Assembly: GCA_001972305.1 (NCBI GenBank)
Contig: BDDD01000267.1
Span: forward strand, 315,624-379,623
Direction: 5' to 3'
Source of the DNA: Cephalotus follicularis
Taxonomy: Eukaryota > Streptophyta > Magnoliopsida > Oxalidales > Cephalotaceae
Length of the DNA stretch: 64,000 nucleotides
The notes under the pieces are model-generated. The model was not told the origin of the DNA and searched no databases. It saw only the letters and a list, made by a program, of their open reading frames with translations. A program made the position numbers and the translations under genes. Within the stretch, counting starts at the first letter, position 1. Each line of letters opens with the position of its first letter. Shown here one piece after another: positions 1 to 11,654 of this stretch.

Positions 1-1391
1 CGGTAGTTGTTCAATTCCTGGATGAATTTGACAAGGATACATTTAGACATTACCTCGAGCCCATAAATGTGAGGCAAACGAGTTGGTCCAACCAACATTA
101 GGATTAATAATGCCTGAAGGGATCATGAAGAAGATGGTATGAATCGAGAAACAAATGTTGCAAAAACGGTCGAGAATTTGTTCCACGTGGATATAACTCC
201 GACCGATTGGAGGTTTAATATGATCGAATATCTAAAAAATCAAAGCCAAAGGGTTGAAAGAAAGCTTAAAATTTTAGCACTAAATTAATGTTTATATGAT
301 GGTGAGATATATAGGAAATGACATGATAGGTTGCTTTTAAGATTCTTGGGATTTGAGGAATCTATGCAAGTCATGATGTAAGTGCATGAAGAGACTTGTG
401 GAGTGTATCAATCTGGTCTTAATTAAGATGCGTTGGCTGATTAGAAGGCATTGATGTTTTTCGCCGGCCATCACGTTCAATTGTATTAAGTATGCAAGAG
501 GCTGTTGAGCATGTCAAAGACACAGTGACATTCAGAATATCCTTGCGGCCGAACCTCATCCCATTGTAAAATCGTGGCTGTTTAGGGGTTGAGCAATCAA
601 TTGGATTGGAAAAATATGCCCAGCATCGTCTAAGTAACACATATTCATTATTGTGGCGATCGATTATTTTACTTAGTGGGCGGAAGCTAAACCTATGAGG
701 AAGGTAGACCAATCGGATGTTATTGATTTCAATAAGGAAAACATCATCCATCGGTATGGTTTAGCAAAAACCATCACGACAGCAATCAAGGTACAACATT
801 CTTTGGGAGCCAAGTGCGTGAGTTTGCTGAGAGTTATGATTTCAAAATCATTCATTCAACTCCCCATTATGCTCAAGCTAATATTTAGGCTGAGGCTCAA
901 GCTGGTGTTAGTTTATTTTCTTTAACATACGACCATGATGCAGTTATTCCTATGGAAATAGCCATAAGATCAACTCGGATAGCAATGCAACCCTTGTCGA
1001 ATATACGGAAGCCATAATAGAGTTACAAGGATTGGATGAATAAAGATTGAGGTCATTAGACCATGTTAAGGTACAGAAAGAGAAAGTGACAAGGGCATAC
1101 AATAAGTACTTAAAGGCCAAAAGTTTTGCTGAGGGTGATCTAGTTTGGAAAACGATCTTACCTATAGGGATGAAGGATCCTAAATACGATAAATGGTCCC
1201 CAAAATGGGAAGGACCGTTTAAAATTCACTAAGTTTTAAAAAGGGGGTCCTATTGGTTAGCAAGTTTAGAGGGTCAGCCTCATACAAGGTATATTGACGA
1301 CCGATACTTGAAGAAGTACTACCCTACAGTATGGGGTATGAGACAAGATCAATATAGGAAAATCCACAATCAATTGGCCGATAAGTTGTAA
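1..1391 (+). pseudogene. Decayed Ty3/gypsy (Tat-type) pol, RNase H to integrase C-terminus
   Basis: This is the 3' end of a gypsy polyprotein broken by many stops and frameshifts. Around 200-420 the three frames together read like the linker between RNase H and integrase: a WR..IEYLKN stretch, an LKxxALN stretch, then LLxxLGxEESxxVM and VHEExCGxxQSG. Around 680-890 integrase-core text appears (EAKPMRKVDQ, then GSQVREFAESYDF and HSTPHYAQAN in another frame). The best open piece, 1047-1232, is the integrase tail (LDHVKVQKEKVTRAYNK, then FAEGDLVWK and WSPKWEGPFKIH), and 1260-1391 continues with TRYIDDRYLKKYYP before a stop. It would have encoded integration and replication enzymes but is now inactive. 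The gag and upstream pol lie outside the window. It belongs with the antisense ORF and LTR that follow. Confidence 0.85.
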
Positions 1392-2572
1392 TTACTTATC
1401 TACTTATTTAAATTCTACCAGGGATAGCCGTATATCCCAAAAGTTGTTCAAAAAACTAGCAGGTCACCCTCGTGACCACAAAAGACATTTCCAAAATTGT
1501 TTTAAAACTACAACCGAAATCGACCGCAACAACCATGAGAAAAAGCTTTTTAGCCCAAATTGTTTCTTGAAAACATCCACCTTAGAAAAGAAGGTTACAG
1601 TACGCATTCCACTCCTCTGATATGTCTTTCACCTTACCTCAGTTTTCTCTGCCTTTGTCTGCTTTTTGTTATCATCAACAGTATGAAGCCGAGTACCGAC
1701 CGTATTCTTTAGATTAACAATTCTGGATTGAAGGGCCTGGATTTCTTTGTTGTCTGTCGTGTTAAGTGCCTCAAGCTTAACATTCTTTCCTTTAAGTCCA
1801 TTATGCAGATCACACTTTTCAACCAAGAACTTCACAAAGTCTTTTCAGTCCTATAATTTTTTGTTGGTTGAGGACTTATTGCAAATGACAGAATGATACA
1901 TTTACTCAGGTTTTGGACCGTTATAGAAGTTTTGTTGAGCCACTCAGTCTAGTATGTAGTTAGGCTATCATCGCAAAGAAGGATGGCTGTCACGCCCAGA
2001 ACAGTGGGATGGGCCCCACGGCCCGACACGTGACATTTCGTACAATCATCATTATTCACCACCTTATTTATCCTTAAATAATTTAAAACTTAAATATAAA
2101 TATCATTACCAAAACCATTTATTAAATCGGTGTGGATATACCCAGTTTCAATACAGACAATTATATATCCTCTGCCACAAATCGGTAGGTTATAAAATGA
2201 TATTCATAAGTAACACGTGCAATTTCAACTGTCCGGAGCGTACTACCGAGGAAGAGGAGGACTTACTCTGCTCTTTATCCTTGATGCTGTTGAGATGCTC
2301 CACCACTACTCGGACCTGTACCTGCACCTGGCCCATTCAGAGAATGGGTCAGCAACCCATAGGTTATGTAGATTGCCACATGCATGACACATACCAGAGG
2401 AGCAAACAAATAACCAGAGAAATATCCATAACAAAGAGAAATGCGTTCATGCCATAGCTACAAACCACCATCACTGTCCTCCTCCTCGGACTACTCTACT
2501 CAAGCCACGTATATATATCATTCACATAACAGAGGAGTTGGTTTGGTCATCCTATGGTCTGGTCATTAGTAA

Positions 2573-2852
2573 GGTTCACCTTTGGGTTCACCTACCCGTG
2601 AAATTCTCCTCCAGGTTCACCTGCTGAGCGGAATTTGCCCTTTGCTCACCTGCTTTGGCGGAATTCACCCTTTGGATCACCAGCTCTGGCAGAATTCACC
2701 CTTAGGTTCACCTTTGAGCGGATTTACCCGAGGATCACCTGCCTAGCGGAATTCACCCCATGGGTTCATCTGCTCGACGGAATTCTCCCTATTTGGGCTC
2801 ACCTGCTCGGGACAGTTCCTACGTGGATTCACTCCTTAAGTTCACCTACGTT
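2573..2852. repeat. Degenerate minisatellite A, about 30-bp unit
   Basis: About nine diverged units built around CACCTGCT, then GCGGAATTCACCCTTTGG, with unit length drifting between 27 and 31 bp. It lies inside the solo LTR, directly upstream of minisatellite B. Long open frames across it are products of the repeat, not genes. Confidence 0.8.
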
Positions 2853-2993
2853 AGGTTGTCCTCCTAAGTCTCTTTACAAACACCCCTTGGGCAAAGGAAG
2901 GATTCTGCCCCTGCTCGGACCCTTAGTCCGGCTTGGCGCTCCACAGGCGCTATATCCTTGTATGCTTGGTTCCTCAGACGCATTCTTTCCTTT

Positions 2994-3352
2994 ACTTGGA
3001 ACCTTGGACGCATGGCCTTCCCATGCATGGCACCTTGGACGCATGACTTCCCACGCTTTGGGCACCTCGGAAGCATGGTTGTCCCATGTCTGGGCACCTC
3101 GGACGCATGGCTATCCCATGCTTTGGGCATCTCGCGTGCATGGCTTCCCATGCTTGGGTACCTCGGACGCATGGCTGTCCCATGCTTTGGACACCACGGA
3201 CGCATGGCTTCCCATGCTTGGGCACCTCAGACGCATGGTTGTCCCATGCCTAGGCACCTCTGACTCATGGCTGTCCCATGCTTGGGCACCTCGTACACAT
3301 GGCTTCCCATGCTTTGGGCACCTCGGACGCATGGCTTCCCATGCCTGGGCAG
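2994..3352. repeat. Minisatellite B, about 32-33-bp unit, hairpin in most units
   Basis: About eleven tandem units with consensus GGGCACCTCGGACGCATGG followed by CTTCCCATGCTT. Within a unit GCATGG and CCATGC form a 6-bp stem over a 4-5-nt loop, and most units keep this inverted repeat although neighbouring bases vary. Open frames on both strands here are repeat artefacts. Confidence 0.9.
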
Positions 3353-6300
3353 TACAATTCCTCAGGATAGAGTAAGGTAACATCCTAATATAACAATCAC
3401 AACCAATTCAAACAATACAAATAATACACACAATAATTCATACAGTCAAACAAATAACAAGACACACACAATCACACACACACGTGCTGGTAGGCGCTCG
3501 GACATGAAGCAACCTACCTCAAAACGGTTGAAAACGGAGATTGCCTGGCTTTCTTCTCGGATTATGGACTCTTCCTAGACGGGGATTGCCACACGCTTCA
3601 TCTTTCCTCTCTCCTTCACTCTTGCACGACTTCACTTGCTTCCAGGAGATGGGCATTTATAGGTGGGAACACGAGAGGCATGGAACTCCTCCGAGAAGCT
3701 CCTATCTTGTCTTCTTCTCCTCTTTTTGCCAGCATCCGGTCCCATCTTCCACTCGTCTCTCCTTTCTCTCAATTCTTCCAGTGACAAGAGTGTGAAAAAA
3801 AATGGCAACAGTGTGTCTCCCGGCGTCATTCTCTCTTTATACTTATTAATGGAAGGATCCAGAATCTCCTGGCATTCTTCAACGGGTACGGGCTGACTTC
3901 AAACAATTGGGCCTCTATTCTCTTCATACAATTTGAGCCCAATTACATTTATAATATCCTGGTATGGCCCAATTGGAAAGAATAGTTCTCCAAGCCCAAT
4001 AATGAGAATTCTTTATTATATTTAAGGGTATTACAATGGCGATAGCATTTTGAAGGGAATAACCTTTTTTTCAGCTAAAAACTCCTCCAGAGATAGACCA
4101 AGGAACTCAACAATCTCATCGATCGAGATAACAGTAGATGAGCTGGCTGGATCTTCAGTGGCCGATTTGGGAGATAAGCTGAGAAGCTCATCAAGGCCAC
4201 CAAAAGGATCGTCTTTAGGAGAATTGAACTCCTCAGTCGTTTCTTCCCCTGTAGTCACAGTTCTCCGAAAAAGAGACAAGAAATTTAGTCGAAGGAAAAT
4301 GAGTTATGCAAATAATGTTTAAATGGGCTACTTACTGCTTTTTGCTTCTTCCAGACGAGTCTTGATCCTTCCTTGTCTTCTGGGATCTCGATAGGATTGG
4401 AGGGGTCATTGGGCAATGATGGTCGATAAAGGAAGATACCCTTAGCACGCGACCGAGTGTAGCGGTCGGCAGGAGGGTTTCTTGACTGGTTTTGATTTCT
4501 TTTTGAAAATTGGGATTGGTATTGAAGGCCTGAATGGAATAGCCTCATTCTCTCCACTAGTTGATATGGCCGAAGAAGAGTCTGCAGAAAACTTAACTTG
4601 TTAGAACTAATTAGGCCAGAAAAAAAAACGGAAAACAAAAATGGAATACCTATCGGTCGCTTTCTTTTCTCGACCGCTACCAGAACAATATCATCAGTAG
4701 AAGAGAGTTTGGTTAGCAAAACAGGTAGGTCTATGGTGCACCAGTGATGCATGTAATCCATCCACCAGGGTTTGAAGGAGGAGGAGCAATGAGGGTCTAG
4801 GGGAGGCTCGACTAAGTGTAAGTCAGCCATAAGAATTTGGTAATTCTCAATCAGGATCGCAGGACCAGAGTCGTTGGTAAAATAACACAGTCAACCAGGG
4901 TGTCATTCAATGAGGAGTAATTGGGAAGAGGTATTCCTTGAATAAAGCTGAATTGTCTTACACAGTCATGGGGGGAATAGACTTCCACGCCCATTTAGGA
5001 ATTGATGTTTTGAAAGCCCATGCTATAGTTCAGGTCACAAGCAAGGAGGTAACTAGCCCAAATGAGTTCCTATTCTTCACAAACAGTTTCAAGGTTGTCG
5101 GCCAAAATTAACCTAGAGTACCATGGAGGATCATAGGTTGAAAAAGAGAAAGGAAAGAATAAGTTGTCAAGTTTGGATATGGATATATGGTGAAAGTAGG
5201 AAAGGCATTTTTTACTAACGACCGATTGTTCACAGAGCTATTTTTGAAGAATATGCCATAATTGTTGGGAGCATTTTCAAGAGAAACGTCAGTAGGAGCA
5301 AGTTCAGGGAAATAATGGTAGAGCCACAGTTGGAGAATACAAAAAGGACCTCCAACTCATTGAAAGGGATCGATGGTGGCATCTTTACAACTGCAACAGA
5401 GATAAGATAGAGCAAAAGGATCAAGAGCGAGTTTACGGTCGCTTGCTAAAGCGACTATAAGGGGAATAAGTTCTCTTGAAACTTGTAGAGTTGAGATACA
5501 GAAAAGAAACTTGGAAAGCAAAATTAACCAGAAGGAACAGTGTTCTTGGTCAGTCATAGGTGCATTGGGCTTAAAGTATTTTTCATATAAGAGTTATAAG
5601 GACACTTGGTATCCCAGTAGGATCAAAATCAAAATCCTTTTCAGAAGGGGGGAAAGTCGGTCGAAACTTCTTCTCCTAAAACGGGGAGAGAAGTAATGGA
5701 TGTAATATTCAACAGAGTAACGGTCATAGGACAGTAAGAAGAGTGAAAATAGTTGTGAGAGCGAGACCATAAGCTTAATGCCGCTGTAAGAGTTGATAGG
5801 TTGAAGGGCAAGTCAAAGGTAGTAATCTCAATGAAGTTGAGAATGTCTAGTTCTTCCCATAAGGGTGAGAATTTAGGAGAAAGCCTCTCTACCCAAGCCA
5901 CCCAGTTAGGATTGGAATGCGGCCAAGTCCTTAGAGGGTTATGAGTCCAGTGGATCTAATTTAAGATATTTTTCTCCAACTTAAGATATTTTTCTCCAAT
6001 AGGAGAGCTTCATAGGGTGACCGGGGAAAATATAACCCTAGGTTTGGGTTAGGTAAAGATTTAAAGGGGGGATAAAGTATGAAAGAAGAATCTGAAGAAA
6101 TGAGTACCTGGTCTCGCATGGCTTCTTCTTCCGTCTCTAGGATTTCGGCCAAAATTTCACCTAGGGTTTTGTCTGCAGAAGGGTTTACGGCCATGGTTAT
6201 GTAAAGCTTGGAAGTTTTGAGAATATTGTTTTGGTTTTAAAAAACGATGAAGAGTGAAAAGTGAGAATGGCAAGGTAATAAAGTAAAAATAGTGGTAAGA

Positions 6301-6451
6301 TGAAAGGACACAACACTTGATTGCACCCGTTTTCTAAGCGTTGTCGTTTTATCTGATGTGGAAAGTTGTGAGGGTGGTTTAAAGTTTTAAAATTTGAAAA
6401 GTGGGTAAAGGCAAAATGCCATTATTTTATCAGTTTGTTCCAAACGGATAA

Positions 6452-7280
6452 AATAAGGGGGACAATGTCTATCCCTAAAATTAACATCATTGGCTGATTG
6501 GTTTGAGCAAGTGTTTGACCGATTGTGTTACAACCGACTAGAGTCATGAAGAATGTTTGGCCGATCAATTGGCCAGAAGAACAACTTGCAACGGGTTTTT
6601 CTCATTGTTTTCAATGGTAAATGCAGGAAATGGCTTATGGAGGAATTTGTAATGTATACCGGAGCGTTTAAAGGAAATGGCAAACACTAAGTGGAGGAAT
6701 GGTCTGCATGGCGAAGAAAGTGGAATCAACTACCCATGATCCAACAACTATTTCAAAAGATTTTCAATAAATAAAACCTGTGATCTCTAAAGCAAAGGTC
6801 ACTTGCACCTCAACAACCAATCAAAGCTTCAACAACGTCTTGTGAATTTTAATTAGATGGTTTAGTTATGTACCAATCACTCAAACACTTAGCCTCTTTC
6901 TAAATTCCATATTCACATTTACTTTATTTTCACTGTCGGTTTATCAATTAAGTAAGAGTCTTGTATCTTCAATGGCCAAGTCCAGTGCTTAAGTTACAGT
7001 GTTTGTTAGTTACATTGTCTTTCAATTCTATTCACTGTTAGTTATTTAATTTCGTGGCATTTACTTCCAATCATGTTCTTGCTCAATGGTTTACATTTTG
7101 TTAATCTCAATTTCATAATTAATTTGGTATTGGTTCAAGTGTTTACTTTAAGTCCTTTAAATTACAAGGCAATCATAAAGAATTTTAAGGAAACTACCCC
7201 AGTCCTTTTACACAATCGCTTGTTAACTTACTTTTATTTCATTTCAAGGTGTTCAACCACACAACCGATTTTGGATCAGG
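6452..7280 (+). mobile_element. Polypurine tract and candidate 3' LTR of gypsy element 1
   Basis: A purine-rich tract (AAATAAGGGGGA, about 6451-6462) is followed by TGTCTATCCC at 6466, the expected arrangement of PPT then LTR start, placed after the antisense ORF as in the better-preserved element 3. The 3' boundary is uncertain; about 7280 is an estimate, because neither the 5' LTR nor the target duplication is in the window. No coding sequence is seen here, and 7281-7434 holds nothing I recognise. Confidence 0.45.
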
Positions 7281-7434
7281 CAGCTCCTTGGGGCTGACTT
7301 ATAGAATCTGACTGCAAGCTGTAAGAATTGAAGCCGGGGTAGAGTACCTCCAATTTACTTTGAGACAAGTATGAGTCTTTGGCATGCCCACATCTGACTG
7401 ATTAACGGTTGAGATTGTGTTATTGTATTTTGTA

Positions 7435-9416
7435 GGCAAATACACTCAATCATAAGATGTATAGGCTTTCCCCTAAATTTACCCACCCGATGGTTGAATG
7501 ACTCAGTCATATTGTTGGTTATGTGATCACTCTTACTACTAACATCAAAGGTGTGTCTAGCTCATACAGATAGAGATTGGTCCTTCGTGTATTCAACTGC
7601 TTTAGGGTCATGATCTTGTATGTCTATCAAAGCACATTTCCACTCGCTTTGACTAAAAGCTTTAGTAGCTTTCCAGAAGTCCAACCTAAGATCTATCCCT
7701 GGATACCTCTTCCTAAAATTTGCATAAATATGCCTACAACATTTCATCTGCTTTGCTTTAGGAAATACAGTTGCAATAATCTTTTGTAATCCTTACAAAT
7801 AAGTAATTATTAATTTTTACAAATGTGTGTAATGATATCTACTAACATGTGTGCATACAAATATAGCTTAAGTACTACAACTCAGTATAAAAATAAGAGA
7901 CAAAAAAAATGTTTGAAAGTGTGTTTACGTTCTTCTGGTCAGACATGATGACTAAGTTTTTCTCTTAAGTCTGAACACCAATACATTGAAATAAATGTTG
8001 TAGAAAGTTCCTCCAACTCTCATTATTCTAATTCTCAACAACAGCCAAAGCAACATGGAACAATCCTCCATTGCCATCCATTGAAATGGCTGACAACATC
8101 ACTCCTCCATATGGCCCTATCAAATGGCAGCCATCAACGCCAATAAAGGGCCTGCAACCTTCTACAAAACCCTGTTTAGAAGCACCAAAACACAGAAACA
8201 TTCTTTTTAACATTGTTGGCCCAATAGCTCTGACACGCCTTTCTTCACACTGGATGTTCACATATGTCTCTGGATCACACTCCTAAGTGATTCAACATAC
8301 TTTGGCAGTTTTTTGTAGGATTGAGAGTGCTTCCCTTCATTAGCTTCCCTTGCCTTCACCCTAGCTCCATACAGTTTCTTTTAATCCACTTACACATTAT
8401 AGTCATTAAATAGAATTTGAGACATTGCTTCATAACTCATTAGAGGACCAGCCTTTAGTTAGAACACAGAACACTAGCAATCCATGTAGAGCTTACAGTC
8501 TTGGGTTGTGCAACCCTAATGGAACTATGAATGTCATCATACTCCTTCAATATGAATGTCCTACCATCTGGGGTGATATTAGCATGAAACATCCTTTCAC
8601 ATCCCTCAACAACAAACTTTTGAGTCACCATTTTCTTGTCATTTTTTACCTTGTGCAGGTCATACCCCTGTCCCTTTGGCACAATACAACCTAAGATCAT
8701 GAGTAGCCCTAACTTCATATACATCAACAAAAACATGCCCCTCTTCAAACACAATAGACCTATCTACTTAAGGCTTAAACTACTTGGAAACCTTCTTTAA
8801 ATGGGCATCGTATTCCTTCACCTTTATTTTTTTTTTGCCTCTACCCTCTTCATTAGTTTCAGAAACAAGCTCAGTCCATGATTTCATTATCTTCATCAAA
8901 CCACGGTTCAAGTTCATACTCATAGTCACTACCATTAATGGGGCTGTCTTCATTATCTTCTTCAGTGTTCATCCACTCAGCATCATCTTCATCAGAGCAA
9001 TCATATACCTCATTTTGTCCCTCATCAGATTCATCGATACCATCACCACATTGATCATCATTATCACTCATCTCTACATAACCACACCGATCATCATCAA
9101 CACTCCTTTCTACATCACTATCACTATGTTCATTCCAAGCTGGTGGCATGCGACTCAAAGTAAAATCAATTTGCCTACCACTGTGCTTTACAAACAAGTT
9201 AATTTCATGTACATGTTCATGGGAAGCAAACATATCCATCAACTCCCTATCATTGCTTATCATCATACCAATCTTAGTTGTGATGTCTATGTATACCTTT
9301 GGAAACATGAATTTCCAACAATCTGCTAACAAGTCAAGATACGAGTATTGATCCAAATCAACATTATCCACCTCATGCATCCGATTCTCAAAGTGCAAAA
9401 GTAAGAGATGATACAT
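7435..9416 (-). pseudogene. Mutator-like (MULE) transposase remnant
   Basis: Read on the minus strand, 9416-8871 is an acidic N-terminal region rich in D/E with an FxLSRMPPAW stretch. 8754-8455 matches the MuDR N-terminal DNA-binding region (KFVVEGCERMF, PDGRTF, then SSTWIASVL). 8261-8028 is the MULE transposase core, FxCFGASKQGFVEGCRPFIG then VDGCHLIGPYGG, which contains the first catalytic Asp of the DDE triad. 7747-7562 (CRHIYANFRKRYPG, then FWKATKAFSQSEW) and 7550-7437 (HITNNMTESFNHRVGKFRG) continue the protein, which then ends abruptly. Frameshifts separate the blocks and the C-terminal zinc-knuckle region is missing. The product would cut and reinsert Mutator-like DNA. No convincing terminal inverted repeats or 9-bp target duplication were found. 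Confidence 0.85.
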
Positions 9417-9420
9417 CTTC

Positions 9421-9859
9421 TATCAATGCTCTACAAACAAATCAAAACAAAGCCAAATAAGAATTTTAAAATCATCATAATTAGGAATGCAGATTACGGT
9501 TAAATAAATCAGATTTAACCATAATTTGTAAAATATAACCCAATCGATTCAAAACTCCAATTGGAAATACAGAGAAATAATAATGAAATAATGAAAATTT
9601 TGAATAATTGAATTAAAGGGTATGTTGATACCTTAAAGAAGTCATTGGAGAACAACCTTAGAGGTGATGCCCAAGGAAGTCGCGCGCTATAGACTGGTGG
9701 GACTAGGCTGCTTCTACTACAATGGGGTGCGATCTTGGTTTAAAACAATAGTCTTGATAAATCTTAGTATGGGATTGATGAAAAAATGCAGAAGATTAAA
9801 ATCGATTGACTGACTTTAAGGATTGTGGTTTAAGGGAAATATTTTGTGGTTTAGTTTGG

Positions 9860-9894
<35 letters not shown>

Positions 9895-10405
9895 ACGAGG
9901 AAACAGAGCACGCGAGGAAAGAGAACCATAGACATAACGTGTGGGCAAAATGGTAAATACAAAATTTTGTTAACGAAACTGTGGTCAAAGGACATTGACC
10001 ATATTATTCATAAATCATAGACCCAAGTGTCCAATCAACTTAACTTGGAGGGCTTATTTGTACTTTACCCAATTTTATAAGCTCATCCTTTGTATTGATT
10101 TAATTTAAAATAAATATGGTAAATTTTCATTCAAATATAAATTAAGGACAATGCTTTTGTCAAAAATATATTATGGTATAAATTTGTATATTATTAGATT
10201 TGGTGTATGTGTTTGACATACTATACAATTTTATATCTTTGTTATCTCATATCAAATCTATGATTCATATTTGTCAAATCAAATCATTAGATATGATGTT
10301 CCATCGATATATATGACACATGCCAAATTTTAAATTAATCGGATATCAAAATATGTTCTATTATATCCTCTTTTATCTTATCTCCACAATAAAATATAAT
10401 ATATT
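9421..10405. other. AT-rich non-coding stretch with a GA microsatellite
   Basis: No gene is seen. It holds the 5' flank of the MULE ORF, a (GA)n microsatellite at about 9861-9892, and AT-rich sequence up to the copia LTR. Confidence 0.6.
9861..9892. repeat. (GA)n microsatellite
   Basis: About sixteen perfect GA dinucleotides. Open frames reading alternating Glu and Arg here are artefacts. Confidence 0.9.
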
Positions 10406-10610
10406 TGTTGTAAATAATGATGAATTATTATTCTTCCAATCATAATTACTATTCCACCAATCCTTATCCTATTTCACCAACCATTTTTCTTCCTATAAAC
10501 ACTACTTGTAAATAAAGCATTAAGACAACTCATAATAAGATAATCTTTCATTCTATCTTACTATCTCTTAAGTTCTTTATTTGTTACTTGATTTCTATTA
10601 GTTTATAACA
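10406..10610 (+). repeat. 5' LTR of copia element
   Basis: A 205-bp repeat beginning TGTTGTAAATAATGATG and ending TTTATAACA; the same sequence with small changes recurs at 25949. A TATA-like CTATAAAC lies near 10493-10500. It is followed by CGCTATCGGCATGAGAC, a likely decayed primer-binding region. Confidence 0.88.
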
Positions 10611-10667
10611 CGCTATCGGCATGAGACTCTGTCCAACTGAGGTCTAAGATAATTTAAATTAGTTTTT

Positions 10668-10749
10668 CACACACACACACACACACATATAATAACAAAG
10701 ATTGATGGTTTCATAAATTTGGCCGAAACACCTCCTATGTGTGAAAACC

Positions 10750-10784
<35 letters not shown>
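10668..10784. repeat. CA and TA microsatellites in copia 5' leader
   Basis: A (CA)n run at about 10668-10687 and a (TA)n run at about 10753-10782 lie in the untranslated leader of the copia element. Confidence 0.85.
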
Positions 10785-10787
<3 letters not shown>

Positions 10788-11159
10788 AAGTTTCACAGTT
10801 CTATCGTTTGTGCGGATTACCGACGGCGTATGAAAACGTATGCCTATATTATTATTTAGTACATTACTTATCTGTGTGGATCATAACATACATGGTGTGA
10901 AACATTTTTGTGATTTACTATTCTTTAGGTACCATTTGTCTATTGGAATTGCCTGAAAATTAGTGGAAACTTATTTGTTTAATAGCCAACTGTACCACCG
11001 CACGATGTATAGGTGAGAACTCGTTTACTATTTTATATATTTACATTATTTTCTTTATGATCAATTTTATTTATTATAATTATTTAATGTTTGGTTCAAT
11101 TAATAATGTAAGTAAGGATATTATCATATATCTATATATATTTATTCTTGCAAACTACT

Positions 11160-11335
11160 ATCACTACTTGAGGTGGTGACTTAATGGTAGGAAGCCGTTC
11201 GTTCATATTTGAGGTCCGACGTTCGAGTCCGACAAGCCCCATTATGCTCAAGTGGTCTAGTGCTTTGATTAAATCGGGAAAAATTGAGTGTGATATGTGA
11301 TTGCACCAATAAGGTTTCAACATTTTTTTTATTGC
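11160..11335 (+). mobile_element. Possible tRNA-derived SINE in the copia leader
   Basis: TGACTTAATGG resembles a pol III A box and, about 40 bp on, GTTCGAGTCC is a near-perfect B box. The sequence then runs about 120 bp to a T-rich end. It cannot be folded as a whole tRNA and no clear target duplication was found, so SINE is an inference from box spacing only. Confidence 0.4.
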
Positions 11336-11399
11336 AATAAATTTTATTTATTTACTATGCTTAAATGACATTTATTTTATTTTTTGATTAAGTGTAAAA

Positions 11400-11654
11400 A
11401 TGGCCAATATTGAAAATCAAAAATTTATTGATCCTGATATTTCTGGAAAGAATTATTTATCTTGGGTACTTGATGTAAAACTGTATTTGAGTGTTAAGAA
11501 ATTAAGACACACAATTGATGAAGAAAATGCAACGTCACAAGAGAAACGTGCCATTGCACTAATTTTTTAAAGGCATCACATTGATGATGGCTTGAAATAT
11601 GAATATCCAACTGTTAAAAATCCACTTGAACTGTGGTAAAACCTAAATAATAGG
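11400..11654 (+). pseudogene. Copia gag, N-terminal part
   Basis: From ATG at 11400 the frame reads MANIENQKFIDPDISGKNYL then SWVLDVKLYL, a typical start of copia gag. An in-frame stop occurs about 55 codons in, and text resumes to ...ELW.NLNNR where the nested gypsy LTR begins. The remainder lies beyond 21485. Confidence 0.85.

Larger units (their letters stand above)
1988..4035 (+). mobile_element. Solo LTR (2,048 bp) with perfect 5-bp target duplication
   Basis: The element begins TGTCACGCCC at 1988 and ends GGGTATTACA at 4035, so it has TG...CA termini with a short imperfect inverted repeat. ATGGC lies directly before it (1983-1987) and directly after it (4036-4040), a perfect 5-bp duplication expected for LTR-retrotransposon integrase. 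No gag, pol, PBS or PPT is visible inside, so it is best read as a solo LTR left by LTR-LTR recombination. Its length and terminal bases fit large-LTR gypsy chromovirus families, but family assignment is inference. It carries two adjacent minisatellites and a CA-rich tract near 3460-3485. The orientation is given as plus only by its TG start. Confidence 0.85.
1620..6194 (-). pseudogene. Antisense plant-mobile-domain (PMD) ORF inside gypsy element 1, interrupted by a solo LTR
   Basis: Read on the minus strand from 6194, a short N-terminal exon (MAVNPSADKTLGEIL, then a run of acidic residues) ends at a plausible GTACTC donor near 6109. The next block, about 5960-5650, contains WVAWVERLSPKFSPLWEEL and later LNITSITSLPVLGEE, the classic start of the plant mobile domain of MAIL1/MAIN proteins and PMD transposons. 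Blocks near 5550-5230 (LLSKFLFC, IALASDRKLAL-like) and 4830-4300 (FKPWW motif, then a K/R-rich stretch) continue it, and 1835-1629 is a coiled-coil-like tail. The reading frame crosses the 1988-4035 insertion: deleting that insertion and one target copy joins the frames cleanly. Several stops and frameshifts make it a pseudogene. The orientation is opposite to pol, so this is cargo rather than part of the polyprotein. Confidence 0.75.

Noticed and set aside
2635..3375. A 246-codon open frame that could look like a repetitive protein
   Set aside because: It follows the minisatellites in the solo LTR; opposite-strand frames are equally open and the composition is set by the repeat.
8784..9329. 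181-codon Ile/Thr-rich plus-strand ORF
   Set aside because: It is the shadow of the acidic N-terminal region of the MULE transposase on the other strand.
9421..10080. Search for MULE terminal inverted repeats
   Set aside because: GGGCAAAATGG-like text near 9949 is suggestive, but no matching inverted copy was found beyond the 3' end near 7435.
11165..11240. Possible tRNA gene from an A box and B box
   Set aside because: No acceptor stem or anticodon arm can be formed; SINE-like at best.
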